Shown here in pieces: positions 1-9,482 of a DNA stretch of 11,164 nucleotides. The DNA is from Hyphochytrium catenoides. Lineage: Eukaryota; Sar; Hyphochytriomycetes; Hyphochytriales; Hyphochytriaceae. The notes beneath the pieces are model-generated. The model saw only the letters and a program-made list of their open reading frames with translations, was not told the DNA's origin and did not search any database. The stretch covers positions 319 through 11,482 of the forward strand of contig FLMG01002762.1 of NCBI GenBank assembly GCA_900088475.1. The letters are read 5' to 3'. Every line of letters starts with the position of its first letter. Within the stretch, counting starts at the first letter, position 1. A program made the position numbers and the translations under genes.

Positions 1-18
1 AGAGAGAGAGAGAGAGAG
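1..18. repeat. (AG)9 microsatellite at left edge, kinesin intron 13
   Basis: A pure AG dinucleotide run truncated by the window edge. It lies in the intron after kinesin exon 13, whose donor is GTACAG at 29-24 on the minus strand. Confidence 0.95.
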
Positions 19-29
19 TCTGTCTGTAC

Positions 30-669
30 CCTTCGGCAGGTCTTGAAGGACTGGTTCTTCGGCCTCTAGTAGCTTCAGAGCTTCGCCATTCACCTCTCCT
101 TCTAACTTGTGAGCCTTCAGCACCGTCTGCTGCTGCTGGATGATCTTGTCCCTGCCACGTATTGACCGTCAGACGCAAGAGGAGAGAATCCAATGAAAGG
201 AATAGAGAGGTTGAAAAAGAGAGAAGCAGCAAAAAGAAAGAGAAGGAGACATAGAAAGAGAGTGAAAGAGACACAAGAGACGGAAGAGACTCACCAAAGA
301 GAGAGAGACAGAGAGTGCAAAAGAAAAACTATCAAGAAGACACTTCGTAGAGTGCATAGCACATAGAAGGGCGGAATGATAGCGCAGCAGTGGCAAGGAG
401 AGTGACCTGATCTGCAGCATGAGCTGGAGCTTCTGGATGGTCAGGTCTTTGCCTCTCTGGACGCTGTCCTGGATGATCCGAGCCTGCTCTAACTCCATGT
501 TCTCAAGCTCGAGCATACCGATCCTGAGTTCAGGCAATGAGAAGAAGAGTCAGACTAGCGGGACAGACAGGTGTCCGTGTATTTTGGAGTGTTGTCGTCG
601 GGAAAAGGAAGCAGCAGCCTATGACCCTACCCTCAAAGCTACGCTGTCAGAACAGGGGCAAGAGAGAGA

Positions 670-721
<52 letters not shown>

Positions 722-2054
722 ATAAAGGATCAAGAGGGAGGGGATAGAGACGGAAAGAGGAGGAGCAAACTCGCTCTCACTTGTACTCCAACATCATTAG
801 CTCCTGACGGTCTCTCCGTGATATCCGTGAGATGTATTCCTGCCTGCAAGGCCCAACAGCCCAGGTGGCGGAGAAAAGTATCAGAATGAGCAGTTGGTGG
901 ACGGGAGAAATCTAAAGAAGGAGCATTCCCGATGGACAGAGAGAGGAAGAGAGTGAGAGAGAGATATTTGTATGTAGAGAGGGAGACGCGACCAAGAGAG
1001 TTAGGGTTAGGAAGACCGCAAAGCGCAGGGAGAGCGGACAAAACAGGAAAGAGAAAGGAAAAGAAGCAGGGGATTTGTTCGGACGCACTTGAGCTTCTCT
1101 ACGTGGTGTTCGCTCTCCTTAATCCTGTTCTCGAGACTCCTCTTCATCTCATTGTTCTTCTCTATAGATACACGGAACTCCTCCAGCTCTTTCTTTGCCA
1201 GGACCACGTGCTGAGGGAGGCCTTGGTCCTTTCCCCTGCGCTTGCTGTTCGGCCTCGGTCCGCGCTCTGCCTCAGAGACAGGGAGAAGCTGGCTAGGAGA
1301 AAGACTTTCTGTGCTTGGTCTCCTTGCGCTAGGATCTGTCTCTCCGATAGAGAAGGTGACTGAGCTATCAGTCGATCTCCTTTCTGAGGCTCTTCTGTCT
1401 CTCTCTCTCGGACTATTGTTGTCCAATGGCAAGGATCCACTTCCCGCTGCAGCAGACGAAGAAGGAGAGAAGCCTAGAGAGGCCCTCTGCTCCCATTCTG
1501 AGATAATGAGTTGCCGCCGCTTCACCTCCAGCCCGTTCCTAACGTTTTGATCCTCGAGTTCTATCAGCGAGCGCTTCAGCTGCATTCTCTCCTTGAAGTT
1601 GGCAATGATTTCCTCGCGCGCCTGCTTCACGAGCCGCTGCTCTTCTCCGTTCCCTCCGTCCTCATCCTCATGCTCACCTCTTTGTCCTCCCTCCTCTCCG
1701 CCACCTTTGTCTTCTGCGAGAGGAAAGGGACGGAGAGAGAGAGAGATAGGATGAGTGGAAAGGGAGTGATACATAGAAGAGAGAGAGAAAACAGCCGCTA
1801 GGGAAACACAGAGGGCTGATGGATAGAGCCAAAACAGCGTTGAAGCCACTTACTGGGGGAGAGCGTGGAAACACTTCCCAAAAGTGAAGGACAGAGAAGA
1901 GCAAAAGGAGAAAGGACTAGGAGAGAGAGAAGAAAGCGAGCACACAAAACAAAGTCATTCCCCCAGAAAGGGGAGGAGAAAGAGGAAGACAAAGAGAGAG
2001 ATAAGGAAAAAGAGAGAGACCGGGGGTGAAAGGGAAAGGCAGAGAGAGAGGAAA

Positions 2055-2094
<40 letters not shown>

Positions 2095-2789
2095 GAGAGA
2101 GCGAAAAAGAGGGAGAGAGAGAAAGAGAGAGTGAGAGAGAGAGAGAGTGGATAAGAGAGGGGTCGCGCGGGGAGAGGGAGGTTAGGTCTGAACTGCTTAC
2201 CCGAGGAGTTGTCCTCCTGTTGCTTTGTGAGCTGACCCTTAAGTTTCTGCACCTCTTCCTTGAGCGAGGAGATGAGCTGCACATACTCTGAAATGTGATA
2301 GTTCACGTTGAGGACATTCCGCGTCACTTGAGTCTTGATGTTCTTCGCGCGATTGGCATACCTGCAAGGGGCAAGTAAGGCAGAGAGAGAGAGAAAAGTG
2401 AGAGAGAGAGAGATAAAAACAGAGAGAGAGAAAGAGAAAGAAAGAAGAAAAGCGGTTACCTTTGGAGAGAAGAGAGAGCTACCAGCTGGGGCTAGGAAGT
2501 GGAAGAGAGAACAAGGAAAAGGAAGAGCCCAACAGAAAGAATTCGACAGGAGGTGAGAGAGAGAGAAAGAGTCCTCACTTCAGAGTATTGATAGTCTCTT
2601 CGAACGATGTCCCGGCGGCCGACACATTAGCGATCATGACAGTGCGACAGTTCCCGCCCAGCGAGTCCTTCAGGAGACGCGTGAGCTTGCTGTCTCTGTA
2701 CGGGACAAACGCGCCTTTATTCTCCAACGCGCTGATGCAGTTCCCAAGCGCCAGGAGAGATTTATTGATGTTTGCTCCTGATAGACGCC

Positions 2790-2821
<32 letters not shown>

Positions 2822-2850
2822 AAGAGAGAGAGAGAAAGAGAGAGAGAGAA

Positions 2851-2882
<32 letters not shown>

Positions 2883-3633
2883 GGAGAGAGAGAGGGAGAG
2901 AGAGAGAGAGCAGAAGACATGAGTTGAGCGAGATAGAAACAGCGAGTCCAGGATAAACGTAGCCAAAAATGAAAGGAAGAGGAGGAGCTTGACAGTCAGA
3001 GTGGATGGAAGACCGTCCTCTTCTTTGTCATTTCCGCACCTTCGATAAGTCTTTGTCCTCTATTCTTAGTGACAGCCGCTCTCTCGCTCCCTGCCAGATC
3101 TATCAAAGAAAGCTTGCCAATCTTCACCGCAGCGACGGTGCCCGGCGTTGTCTCTCTCTGTTCCACGTGCACCTGCAGCACGGCATGAGAACGAGAAGAG
3201 ACCTCGTTGGCAGCCGTCGCTTCCACTGTCCGAGCCTTGTTTCCTTTCCTCAGCAGGGCCATGACCTAAAGAAGCGGGAGACAGATGGACGGGCGTGAGA
3301 GAGAAACAGAAAGACGGAAAGAGAGAACGCGAGAATTATAGGAAGAGAGAGAGAGAGAGCAACAGAACAAGTAGGAAGAGCACGTCACTAGAAGACAATG
3401 CAGCGAGGGCTCCGTTGAGCGAGGCAGGAGAAGCGAGAGAACCGGTAATTGGAAGAGAGAGAGAAAGAGAAGACTACCTGCTCGCTGCTGGTCGCTATCG
3501 CCTCTGTGATCCCTGCGACTACTGGTCCTCTGATGGGATCCTCCCTGAGATCCAGGTTGTCGTTCGTACTCGGAGACAGAAGGTCCCTGATGCATTCATT
3601 ATACACCTGAAGGCAGCAAGTGAACATTGTGTT

Positions 3634-3671
<38 letters not shown>

Positions 3672-4493
3672 CGCGGCCGGGAAGGGGGGATAGAGAGAGA
3701 GAATGAGGGAAAGGGACAGAGGGAGAGAGATGTAGAGACAGAGAGAAAGACAGAACAAAGGGGGAGAGACAGAGGGAGAGATATAGAGGACAAAGAGACA
3801 GAGAGAGAGAGAAAAGCGGAAAAAGAAAGTAGAGAACGAGGAAAGAGAGAAAAACAGAGAGAGAGAGAGAGAGATCTTGGAGATGAGACTGTGTGAAATT
3901 GGTCCAAGCCCACAACTGCGTTACCTCTAAGAAGGAGACTGTCACTTTGTATGTCACCCCAGACAGTTCGTCACCCTGTCGAGTAGGAGAAGAGAGTCCA
4001 ACTTAGAGTGACTACGGCGGGAGGACATTAAAGCTAGTCTCTTTCTCTCTTTCTCTTTCTTACCTCTATCTCCGCGATCTGCTTGAAGAGGTCAGAGAGA
4101 GTGAGAGCCATGATGCCAGGAGCCTCCGGTGTCCCTAACATAGTGTAGGTCTTCCCTGCCCCGGTGTTCCCATACGCAAAGACGGTAGCGTTGAACCCGT
4201 GCAGCACTCCTGATAGGAGAAGAGAAGAGAGGCGTTAGAATATAAGAGACATAGCGCCGCCACGTGGAGAAAGAACAGCTTGCGAGAGAGAGACAGGAAG
4301 CGGCAATAGATAGACTGAACCAAAGCTAGCCTAAGTGGACCGTAGCTCGAGGAGCTCGACCACTGGAGATGCTAGAGTAGTAAGAGAGGGAATATGTGGT
4401 CGGTTCAGCGGAATGACGCAGACGCTAAGAAGAGAGAAAGACATGTAAGACTGCAATGAGAAACAGAGAGAGAAAGAGAGAGAGAGAGAAAGA

Positions 4494-4544
<51 letters not shown>

Positions 4545-5770
4545 GAGAGAGACAGAGAGAGAGAGAGAGAAGTGCGACAAAGAGAGACAGAGAGAGAAAG
4601 AGGCGACGGAGAAAGAGAAGGAGAAGAGAGAGAGTGAGACGAAGGGAGACTCCTACCCTCTATAAGAAACCGTGTGGTATGGTTGTACACTGTGGTTTGA
4701 TCGTCGATGGGGTCGAAGACGTAGTCAAAAGCGTAGCGCTTCTCTCGTGTCCGATTCCTCATTTGTCCCACCACGTCCTTTTCGTTCCCTTGGTCCAGCA
4801 CCACGACCATCTAAAGGAAGAGAGACACAGAGAAGAACGGAAGGGAAGAGAAAGAGAAGAAACCATTGAGACGCAGAACAGAGAGAGAAAGAGATAGGCC
4901 GACCGGAGCCAACGATATTTGCAAAAGAAGTGACAAGAGATGGAGGACATGGCTGCTGGGCAAGCGCGGTGCTGGAGACAGAGATGAAAAGAAGCAGAAG
5001 TATAGGAGAAAGCACACTTGTGTGTCAAGAGAGAGAGAGAGAGAGAGAGACAAAGGGAGGAGCGCCTGCGGAGAGAGAGATGTTAAGGATGAGAACCTTG
5101 TTGTCTAGCACTTTGACGATCTCCAACGGTCCCTTGTCAGACTTGAGGAGAGGACGCACGCGAACAGCAACAAGGATGTTGGACTCTCCCGCCCACATCG
5201 CGCCTTTGAACTTTTCTGTTTCTTCTTCGTCATGTTGCCGCTTCTCCTCATAGTCCTCGATGATCACCTGCAATGTTCGAGCAGAGTCCAAAGGAAAGAG
5301 AACAAGTGAGAAAGACTTACAATCCGCAATGAGAGACGTAGACAGCAAAAACGAAAGAAGGCAGAGAGCGGGGAGAGCGATAGAGAGTGACAATGGATTG
5401 AGAGGGAGGGAGAGGGAGAGCGAGCGGGCAACGCGGAGAGAGAGAGAGAGAGAGAAGAGAGAGAGAGAAAGAGAGAGAGAAAGAAAGGACCTAGAGACAT
5501 ACAAAAGAAGAAAGGTCAATGACTAATCTTCGGCACAGGAACAATCAGAGAGACCAGGGGAAAGCTTAAGGGAAGAACTCGAATGGCAGAGTCCTGATGT
5601 CCAACCTTTTGATGGTCCAGCGGCTGAGACATCTTCACAGAGCTCTTTCGGCCCTTGCCCAAGTCTGACACGCGCCGCCGCGAGGAGAGCTCACTGGCAC
5701 TCTCTCCTCCACTTTCTTCTTCCTCCTCCTCATGCCGAGAGTTACGCCTCTGATCGCGCTTTCGCACCAT
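30..5770 (-). CDS. KIF19: Kinesin-8 family motor, KIF19-like (13 exons, 3' end outside window)
   Basis: Plus-end-directed, microtubule-regulating motor; animal KIF19 controls cilium length and Plasmodium kinesin-8B is needed for the male-gamete axoneme (family knowledge). Exons on the minus strand: 5606-5770, 5097-5267, 4657-4810, 4064-4209, 3925-3975, 3478-3606, 3040-3265, 2579-2777, 2201-2361, 1089-1713, 781-843, 407-523 and 30-151. All introns are GT-AG and phases match across every junction, giving 776 residues plus one base. Motor domain is about residues 85-425: [10 protein letters not shown] 86-95, P-loop GNTGAGKT 177-184, switch I NEVSSRSH 292-299, switch II DLAGSE 328-333, NINKSL 350-355. 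A kinesin-8 neck follows ([12 protein letters not shown], then [12 protein letters not shown]). The tail has KIF19-like stretches ([11 protein letters not shown] near 514; [10 protein letters not shown] near 701; RDKIIQQQQ near 736). Unusual: an acidic N-terminal extension of about 84 residues and a Ser/Arg-rich linker at about 545-634. The end of exon 1 is the least certain junction, with three in-phase GT donors possible (5605 chosen). Confidence 0.95.
661..720. repeat. GA microsatellite in kinesin intron 11
   Basis: Sixty consecutive purines, mostly perfect GA. In the kinesin sense direction this is a CT run downstream of the GTGAGA donor at 780. Confidence 0.95.
1089..1713 (-). other. Large stalk exon with disordered Ser/Arg-rich linker (kinesin exon 10)
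   Basis: This is the largest kinesin exon, 625 bases, encoding residues 469-675 plus split codons. In order it shows a Gly/Glu/Asp-rich opening (about 469-492), a charged helix with the KIF19-like [11 protein letters not shown] (about 494-545), a low-complexity Ser/Pro/Arg-rich linker (about 546-634) with several S-P and RRxS sites, and a second coiled-coil segment (about 636-675). The linker is not made of GA/CT repeat and keeps frame with both splice sites, so it appears genuinely coding. Its many Ser-Pro sites could be phosphorylated (inference only). Confidence 0.88.
2041..2148. repeat. Degenerate GA tract in kinesin intron 9
   Basis: About 108 bases of GA with scattered A and G insertions. 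It begins about 50 bases after the donor of the longest downstream kinesin intron, reading in the sense direction. Confidence 0.93.
2382..2451. repeat. GA-rich tract in kinesin intron 8
   Basis: About 70 bases, nearly all purine, lying just upstream of the exon 9 acceptor in the sense direction. There it could act as an extended polypyrimidine tract. Confidence 0.9.
2790..2910. repeat. GA microsatellite with 14-base higher-order period, kinesin intron 7
   Basis: About 120 uninterrupted purines. In the middle, an AAAG followed by five AG pairs recurs in tandem (14-base unit, with 16-base variants); towards the right the interruption becomes GGG. In sense orientation it ends about 12 bases before the exon 8 acceptor. 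Confidence 0.93.
3629..3890. repeat. Compound GT/GA microsatellite and degenerate GA tract, kinesin intron 5
   Basis: A GT run at about 3629-3650 passes directly into a GA run at about 3651-3671. About 200 bases of degenerate GA-rich sequence follow and finish with a pure GA run near 3856-3873. This fills most of intron 5. Confidence 0.93.
4465..4650. repeat. GA-rich tract in kinesin intron 3
   Basis: Long GA runs with a poly(A) patch at about 4492-4502 and periodic GACAGA interruptions. It starts just inside the donor at 4656 in sense orientation. Confidence 0.92.
5029..5051. repeat. Short GA microsatellite in kinesin intron 2
   Basis: A perfect GA run of about 23 bases, CT in sense orientation, about 45 bases inside the donor of intron 2. 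Confidence 0.9.
5436..5488. repeat. GA tract in kinesin intron 1
   Basis: A purine run of about 53 bases, mostly GA, in the middle of the first kinesin intron. Confidence 0.9.
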
Positions 5771-5786
5771 TGACGTAGTATGCCAA

Positions 5787-5810
5787 CTCTCTCTCTCTCT
5801 CTCTCTTTCT
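5787..5810. repeat. CT microsatellite just upstream of the kinesin start codon
   Basis: A CT run on the plus strand, the opposite polarity to the kinesin introns. It starts 17 bases upstream of the kinesin ATG, so the kinesin leader would be GA-rich there. Confidence 0.93.
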
Positions 5811-6020
5811 CCTATTTGTCTTCTTGCTCTTCCCCCTATCTTCTGCTTTTCTCGTTGCAGTAGAGAAACTCTGTTCTCAAAGTTTACTCTCTAAGCTGCG
5901 TCATCCACCAGGACTCTGGAGACAGCTCCGTCCATAATAGCTTCCGGGACGCAACCAACGCTCTGCAGCTTTAGTTCGTCTTCCCTCTTCTGTCTTCGTG
6001 TTTCTACCCTCTTTTCTCTG

Positions 6021-6069
6021 TCTCTCTCTCTCTCTCTTCCCCTCTTTCTCTCTCTCTCTTCTCTCTCGC
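6021..6069. repeat. CT-rich tract in divergent intergenic region
   Basis: About 49 pyrimidine-dominated bases on the plus strand, followed by a perfect acceptor-like CTCCCTACAG ending at 6080. Confidence 0.9.
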
Positions 6070-6450
6070 TCTCCCTACAGACGGTAGTTGGGAGCGCGGG
6101 AGGCTCCACCAAGAGAAGCTGCGTCTCTAAGAAAGTGCAGCTACCAAGGGAGCTTAGGATGGAAAGAGAGGCCGCATGATAGAAGCGCGGTTGATGGTGA
6201 TGGAAACGGAGAGGAAATATCAAGGACCAGGAAGGAAGATTGGAGGGGGGAAGAAGAGAGACGAGGACGGAAAGAAATGTCCAGAAGGAGAGAGGCAGAG
6301 TAGCCAGAAAACAGACGGAGCGGAGTTCGAAAGGAGAGACAGACAGGAGGAGGGGAAGGAGAACGCAGCAGAGAGGAAGAGACATACTGGGAGAGCGAGG
6401 GAAGACCAGGAGAAGGGAGCAGAGAGAAAGAGTGTCATGGAGGACTAAAG

Positions 6451-6453
6451 AGG

Positions 6454-6513
<60 letters not shown>

Positions 6514-6564
6514 AGAGAAAAGGGAAAGAGAGTGAGAGAGAGAGAGAGAAGAGACAGCGAAGAG

Positions 6565-6599
<35 letters not shown>
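6451..6599. repeat. GA microsatellite block in divergent intergenic region
   Basis: About 150 bases of GA, interrupted near 6506-6530 and 6551-6567. It is the largest block in a GA-rich stretch from about 6190 to 6700. Confidence 0.92.
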
Positions 6600-6601
<2 letters not shown>

Positions 6602-6967
6602 CCGAGGGAGAGAGACAGAGACACACAAAGAGAGAGAGGAGAGGAAGAAGCAAGGGGAGAGCTAAGGAGAGAAGCAGAGATGAGGAAGAGAAGAGACCAT
6701 CAATGATGCCATATTATTACGCCAGGCTACTGCATTAGTCCATACACCCAACCTGCACAATATCCCCTGCATCCCATAGTCCGGCAGCGTATTATAACCA
6801 TCAACCCAGCCACCCCCAAAAGCAGTTTCACCCTGGACCCAAGACTGCAACTTCAAGAACTAGAAATCAGTTATCATCAAACTCGGAACTATGATTTTCG
6901 GGTTCTGAGCGCTTCAGTAGACAAAACGCAGAAAAATCCTTCGAAGGCCAAGGGACAAAGATTTTTT

Positions 6968-6973
6968 TATAAG
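6968..6973 (+). promoter_or_regulatory. Possible TATA-like element upstream of the methyltransferase gene
   Basis: TATAAG directly after a run of seven T, about 330 bases before the ATG at 7300. The distance would require a long 5' leader. This is a motif match only, and such matches arise easily by chance. Confidence 0.2.
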
Positions 6974-7299
6974 AAACCTGATGGAGTTTTTGATGGAAAA
7001 AAGGCATTGATCTCAAGCTGAAAAGGTAGAGCTGCGGACGCTGTCAGAGTGCCTCAGAATCTCTCTTGCTTGAGCTTTCTTAGCGCGGCCAAGTACAATC
7101 CTGGCCTTAGAGTGGTTTAGAGACTGTCTTCGCAGACCCCTCAGTCAGTGAGCTCATGCAGCACTGGCGCCGTTAATAGGTTAGGCTGCCTTGTTTTGCT
7201 TCGTGGCTGTTGACATTGTGTAGGACGAGGGTGGACGAGGTTCTTGGTGCAGCTTAAAGTATCACTCATCCCGGGACTCGGGAGATATTCCTCTTGCGG

Positions 7300-9482
7300 A
7301 TGGACTTCGAGCACGACCAGGCGGTCCAGGAGACGGCTCATGAGGCAGTAGCAGGCAAAGCCTCTGCAGCAGCGAAGGGTTACTTTACTGACCCTTATGT
7401 CTCCTTCTTTTCCAAGCATCATGCCGCTCCCAGACTGCCTCTAATAAACCGAGGTACATGCAGCCAAGCTTGCCTAGATGCCTTCTGAAGTCTGACCTGG
7501 AAGGTCTTTGTCAGGATATTATTCCCGTGTGGCCGCAGTCCAGAGCTTGATCGACACATTCCTGGCCTCAGGGCCAAGCGATCAACGACAGATTATCAGC
7601 CTCGGGGCCGGAAAGGACACAATCTACTTCAAGCTGAAGGTTCCGTGCCATCTACTCTCAAGTGTAGCTGCACATGTCTTCAGCGCTAGCTCATGCAGAG
7701 ATATTCCTGTCTTCAGTCTCTATTCTGCCTGTTCTGTCTTCCGGTTCCTAAGGCCTTTCGTCCTCGTTCAGTGACAGTGAACAGAGTCTCGCTTCTCTAA
7801 GCGTCTCCTTTTTCTCACCCGCTTCACTCATTCACACTCCTTTGGTGCTCATCTCTCTTCGTGTCCACCTCGTGACCGTGTCGCTCCCACCCCAGGATGC
7901 AGGCAAGGCTTCTCAGAACTATTTTGAGATTGACTTTCCCGAGGTGTGTCAGGAGAAACTCATGGCGCTTGCCCGTCACGGTACGGCTAAGTCTTGTGAT
8001 CACTCTCCATTCCTCTGACTTACATCTCACCCTTTAGAGGAGCTGTTACATGCTCTTGGCTTCGCGTCAAAGTCGGAGCTTCTCGAGCGGGCGGAGCACA
8101 GCACAGAGCTCCATCTGAACGGCTATCATCTGCTCGCAGGCGATCTAAGAGATATGAAGAACATTGAGCAAAAGCTGGTTGCAGCAGGGTTAGATAGAAG
8201 GTATGTGCCTCCACTTTTTCCAGCCATAACGTCAGATAAGGAGTGCTCTCCAGTATCTGGTGCTATTCCCTCATCCCCCAAAACTTGTGGGTGGATGACG
8301 CTGTGTGTCCCTTCCATTGAGCTAAATTTCTTACTACCCGACCAGAGCTTGTCTTCCCCGTAGTTCTCGTTCCCATTATGCTCAGCAACTCTCTGTTTTG
8401 CATTGGACCTAATGCTTTTGCCATTGTGGCCTTCAGCATTCCTACCCTCATTATCGCGGAATGTGTCCTGAATTACCTGGACGCGGAGCACTCTCTTGCT
8501 GTTGTCGCTTGGGCCAGCAAGTGCTTTGAGGTACAGCAGGACCGCCCGAAGCCTCATCAACTATCTTAGGCTGCCATATCTCTTCTATATTCCTCTTCTT
8601 ACCCTGTTCAAGGCTTTCTGCATTCGCTCCCCACGTTGCCTGGGGCCGTACCTCCGCATTGGTTCGAAGTCGGCTGGATTCCTGGCGCTCCTAGCCACAC
8701 ACTAACTGACTTTCAAACAGACGGTCGCGTTCTTAACTTATGAGATGATCCTCCCAAGCGATGCCTTTGGTCGGACAATGCTGACAAACCTCCACGTGAG
8801 TCTCCGTATTCAGGCCTTTCATCAGGCTTCTTCCCCGTACACGCAACTGCTTTTGACCTACTTGAGCTCGACTCGCTAGCTTTTTCATCTTAGCTTTCCT
8901 CTGTACCGCTGTTATCTTACTTGCCAATGGCTCTGCTCTGCTTTAGGCACGAGGGTGCGACTTGCTGAGTATTAAGGCTTTCCCAGATCTGGAAGCGCAC
9001 CGCCAGCGTTTCTTGCAGCAAGGTTTTGGGCGGGGAGAAGCACGTGATATGAAAGATGTCTACTATAACTTTCTAGACAAAGACGACGTCAAGAGGTATT
9101 CCATAGAACTGGTTCTCTTGGAACTATGCACCTCCCACTTGCCTCCAAAGTCTCTTTGTATGACTGGCATCCTGCGCTAGTTGTTCTGAGCTTGTCCTTG
9201 GCTCTGTCCTGAATAATGCTCTAGAAGGGCTTGCTTCAATCTTCTCGGAGACTGGAAAAACTCTACCATTTACCCTTTAGAAGTGCATTCTTAGCTGCAG
9301 TCTCTGCCACTCTTCTCACACTGGACTTCCCCATCGTACTCTGCCAAACACAATCCAGAGTGGAGAAGATCGAGCTTCTTGACGAACTCGAGGAATGGTA
9401 CCTTCTGCAGTCCCATTATTGCCTCGCTCTCGGCGTGAAGGACCCCAAGAATCTTCTCTCCTCTCTTTCTCTTCACTCCTAG
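7300..9482 (+). CDS. LCMT1: Leucine carboxyl methyltransferase (PP2A catalytic-subunit methyltransferase), LCMT1/PPM1 type
   Basis: SAM-dependent enzyme that methyl-esterifies the C-terminal leucine of the PP2A catalytic subunit, steering holoenzyme assembly; cytosolic (family knowledge). Exons: 7300-7453, 7515-7639, 7896-7980, 8038-8200, 8437-8530, 8721-8795, 8947-9095 and 9359-9482; all introns are GT-AG and phases agree. The product is 322 residues, close to the family's usual length of about 330. Visible family motifs: GYFTDPYVSFF at 27-37, INRGYYSRV at 49-57 (SAM-contacting Arg region), SAM-binding LGAGKD at 81-86, acidic strand end YFEIDFP at 102-108, GDLRD at 156-160, AECVLNYL at 183-190, FLTYEM near 211 and a C-terminal ELLDELEEWYLLQSHYCLAL. 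The ATG is the first after an in-frame TAA at 7255-7257. The extreme C-terminus is uncertain, because a 48-base GT-AG intron at 9435-9482 would give a different, shorter tail ending at 9497. Confidence 0.94.

Larger units (their letters stand above)
2579..5267 (-). other. Kinesin motor-domain exon block (exons 2-8)
   Basis: These seven exons carry essentially all of the motor. Exon 2 (5097-5267) has the first core strand. Exon 3 (4657-4810) has the segment around [11 protein letters not shown]. Exon 4 (4064-4209) has the P-loop. Exon 5 (3925-3975) is only 51 bases and encodes 17 residues of the central sheet ([10 protein letters not shown]). Exon 6 (3478-3606) starts [10 protein letters not shown]. 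Exon 7 (3040-3265) has switch I and switch II. Exon 8 (2579-2777) starts with the NINKSL helix and holds [18 protein letters not shown]. All nucleotide-binding residues are intact, so the motor should be active as an ATPase (inference). Intron 4 is only 88 bases, while others reach about 450 bases because of GA/CT repeats. Confidence 0.93.
5771..7299. other. Divergent intergenic region between kinesin and methyltransferase genes
   Basis: About 1.5 kb separates the two divergent start codons and should hold both promoters and 5' leaders. It has three parts: CT-rich plus-strand DNA to about 6080, GA-rich plus-strand DNA from about 6190 to 6700, and ordinary repeat-free sequence from about 6700 to 7299. 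The repeat-rich parts give only low-complexity open frames. I recognise no conserved protein, RNA gene or mobile element in it. Confidence 0.7.

Noticed and set aside
1001-1011. TTAGGGTTAGG, resembling a telomere repeat
   Set aside because: Fewer than two full units, inside a kinesin intron, with no array. Chance or part of the GA-rich background.
661-2910. Regular GA repeats considered as a CRISPR-like or satellite array
   Set aside because: They are simple-sequence microsatellites without unique spacers, lying inside introns of a eukaryotic gene.
5891-6628. 245-codon minus-strand open frame, largely Ser-Leu repeats, ending in a more normal-looking segment (VPEAIMDGAVSRVLVDDAA)
   Set aside because: Most of it comes from CT/GA tracts. 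The short normal segment has no recognisable homology, and its upstream sequence is GA-rich in sense, unlike the real introns here.
6240-6665. Long open frames rich in Arg-Glu repeats, here and at 537-725, 1884-2291, 2462-2956, 3627-3896 and 4456-4665
   Set aside because: They are translations of GA dinucleotide tracts, which contain no stop codons, and lack any conserved sequence outside the repeat.
7141-7422. 93-codon minus-strand open frame overlapping methyltransferase exon 1
   Set aside because: Antisense to a well-supported exon and without recognisable motifs.
8126-8560. 144-codon minus-strand open frame
   Set aside because: Antisense to methyltransferase exons 4 and 5, whose protein matches the family well on the plus strand.
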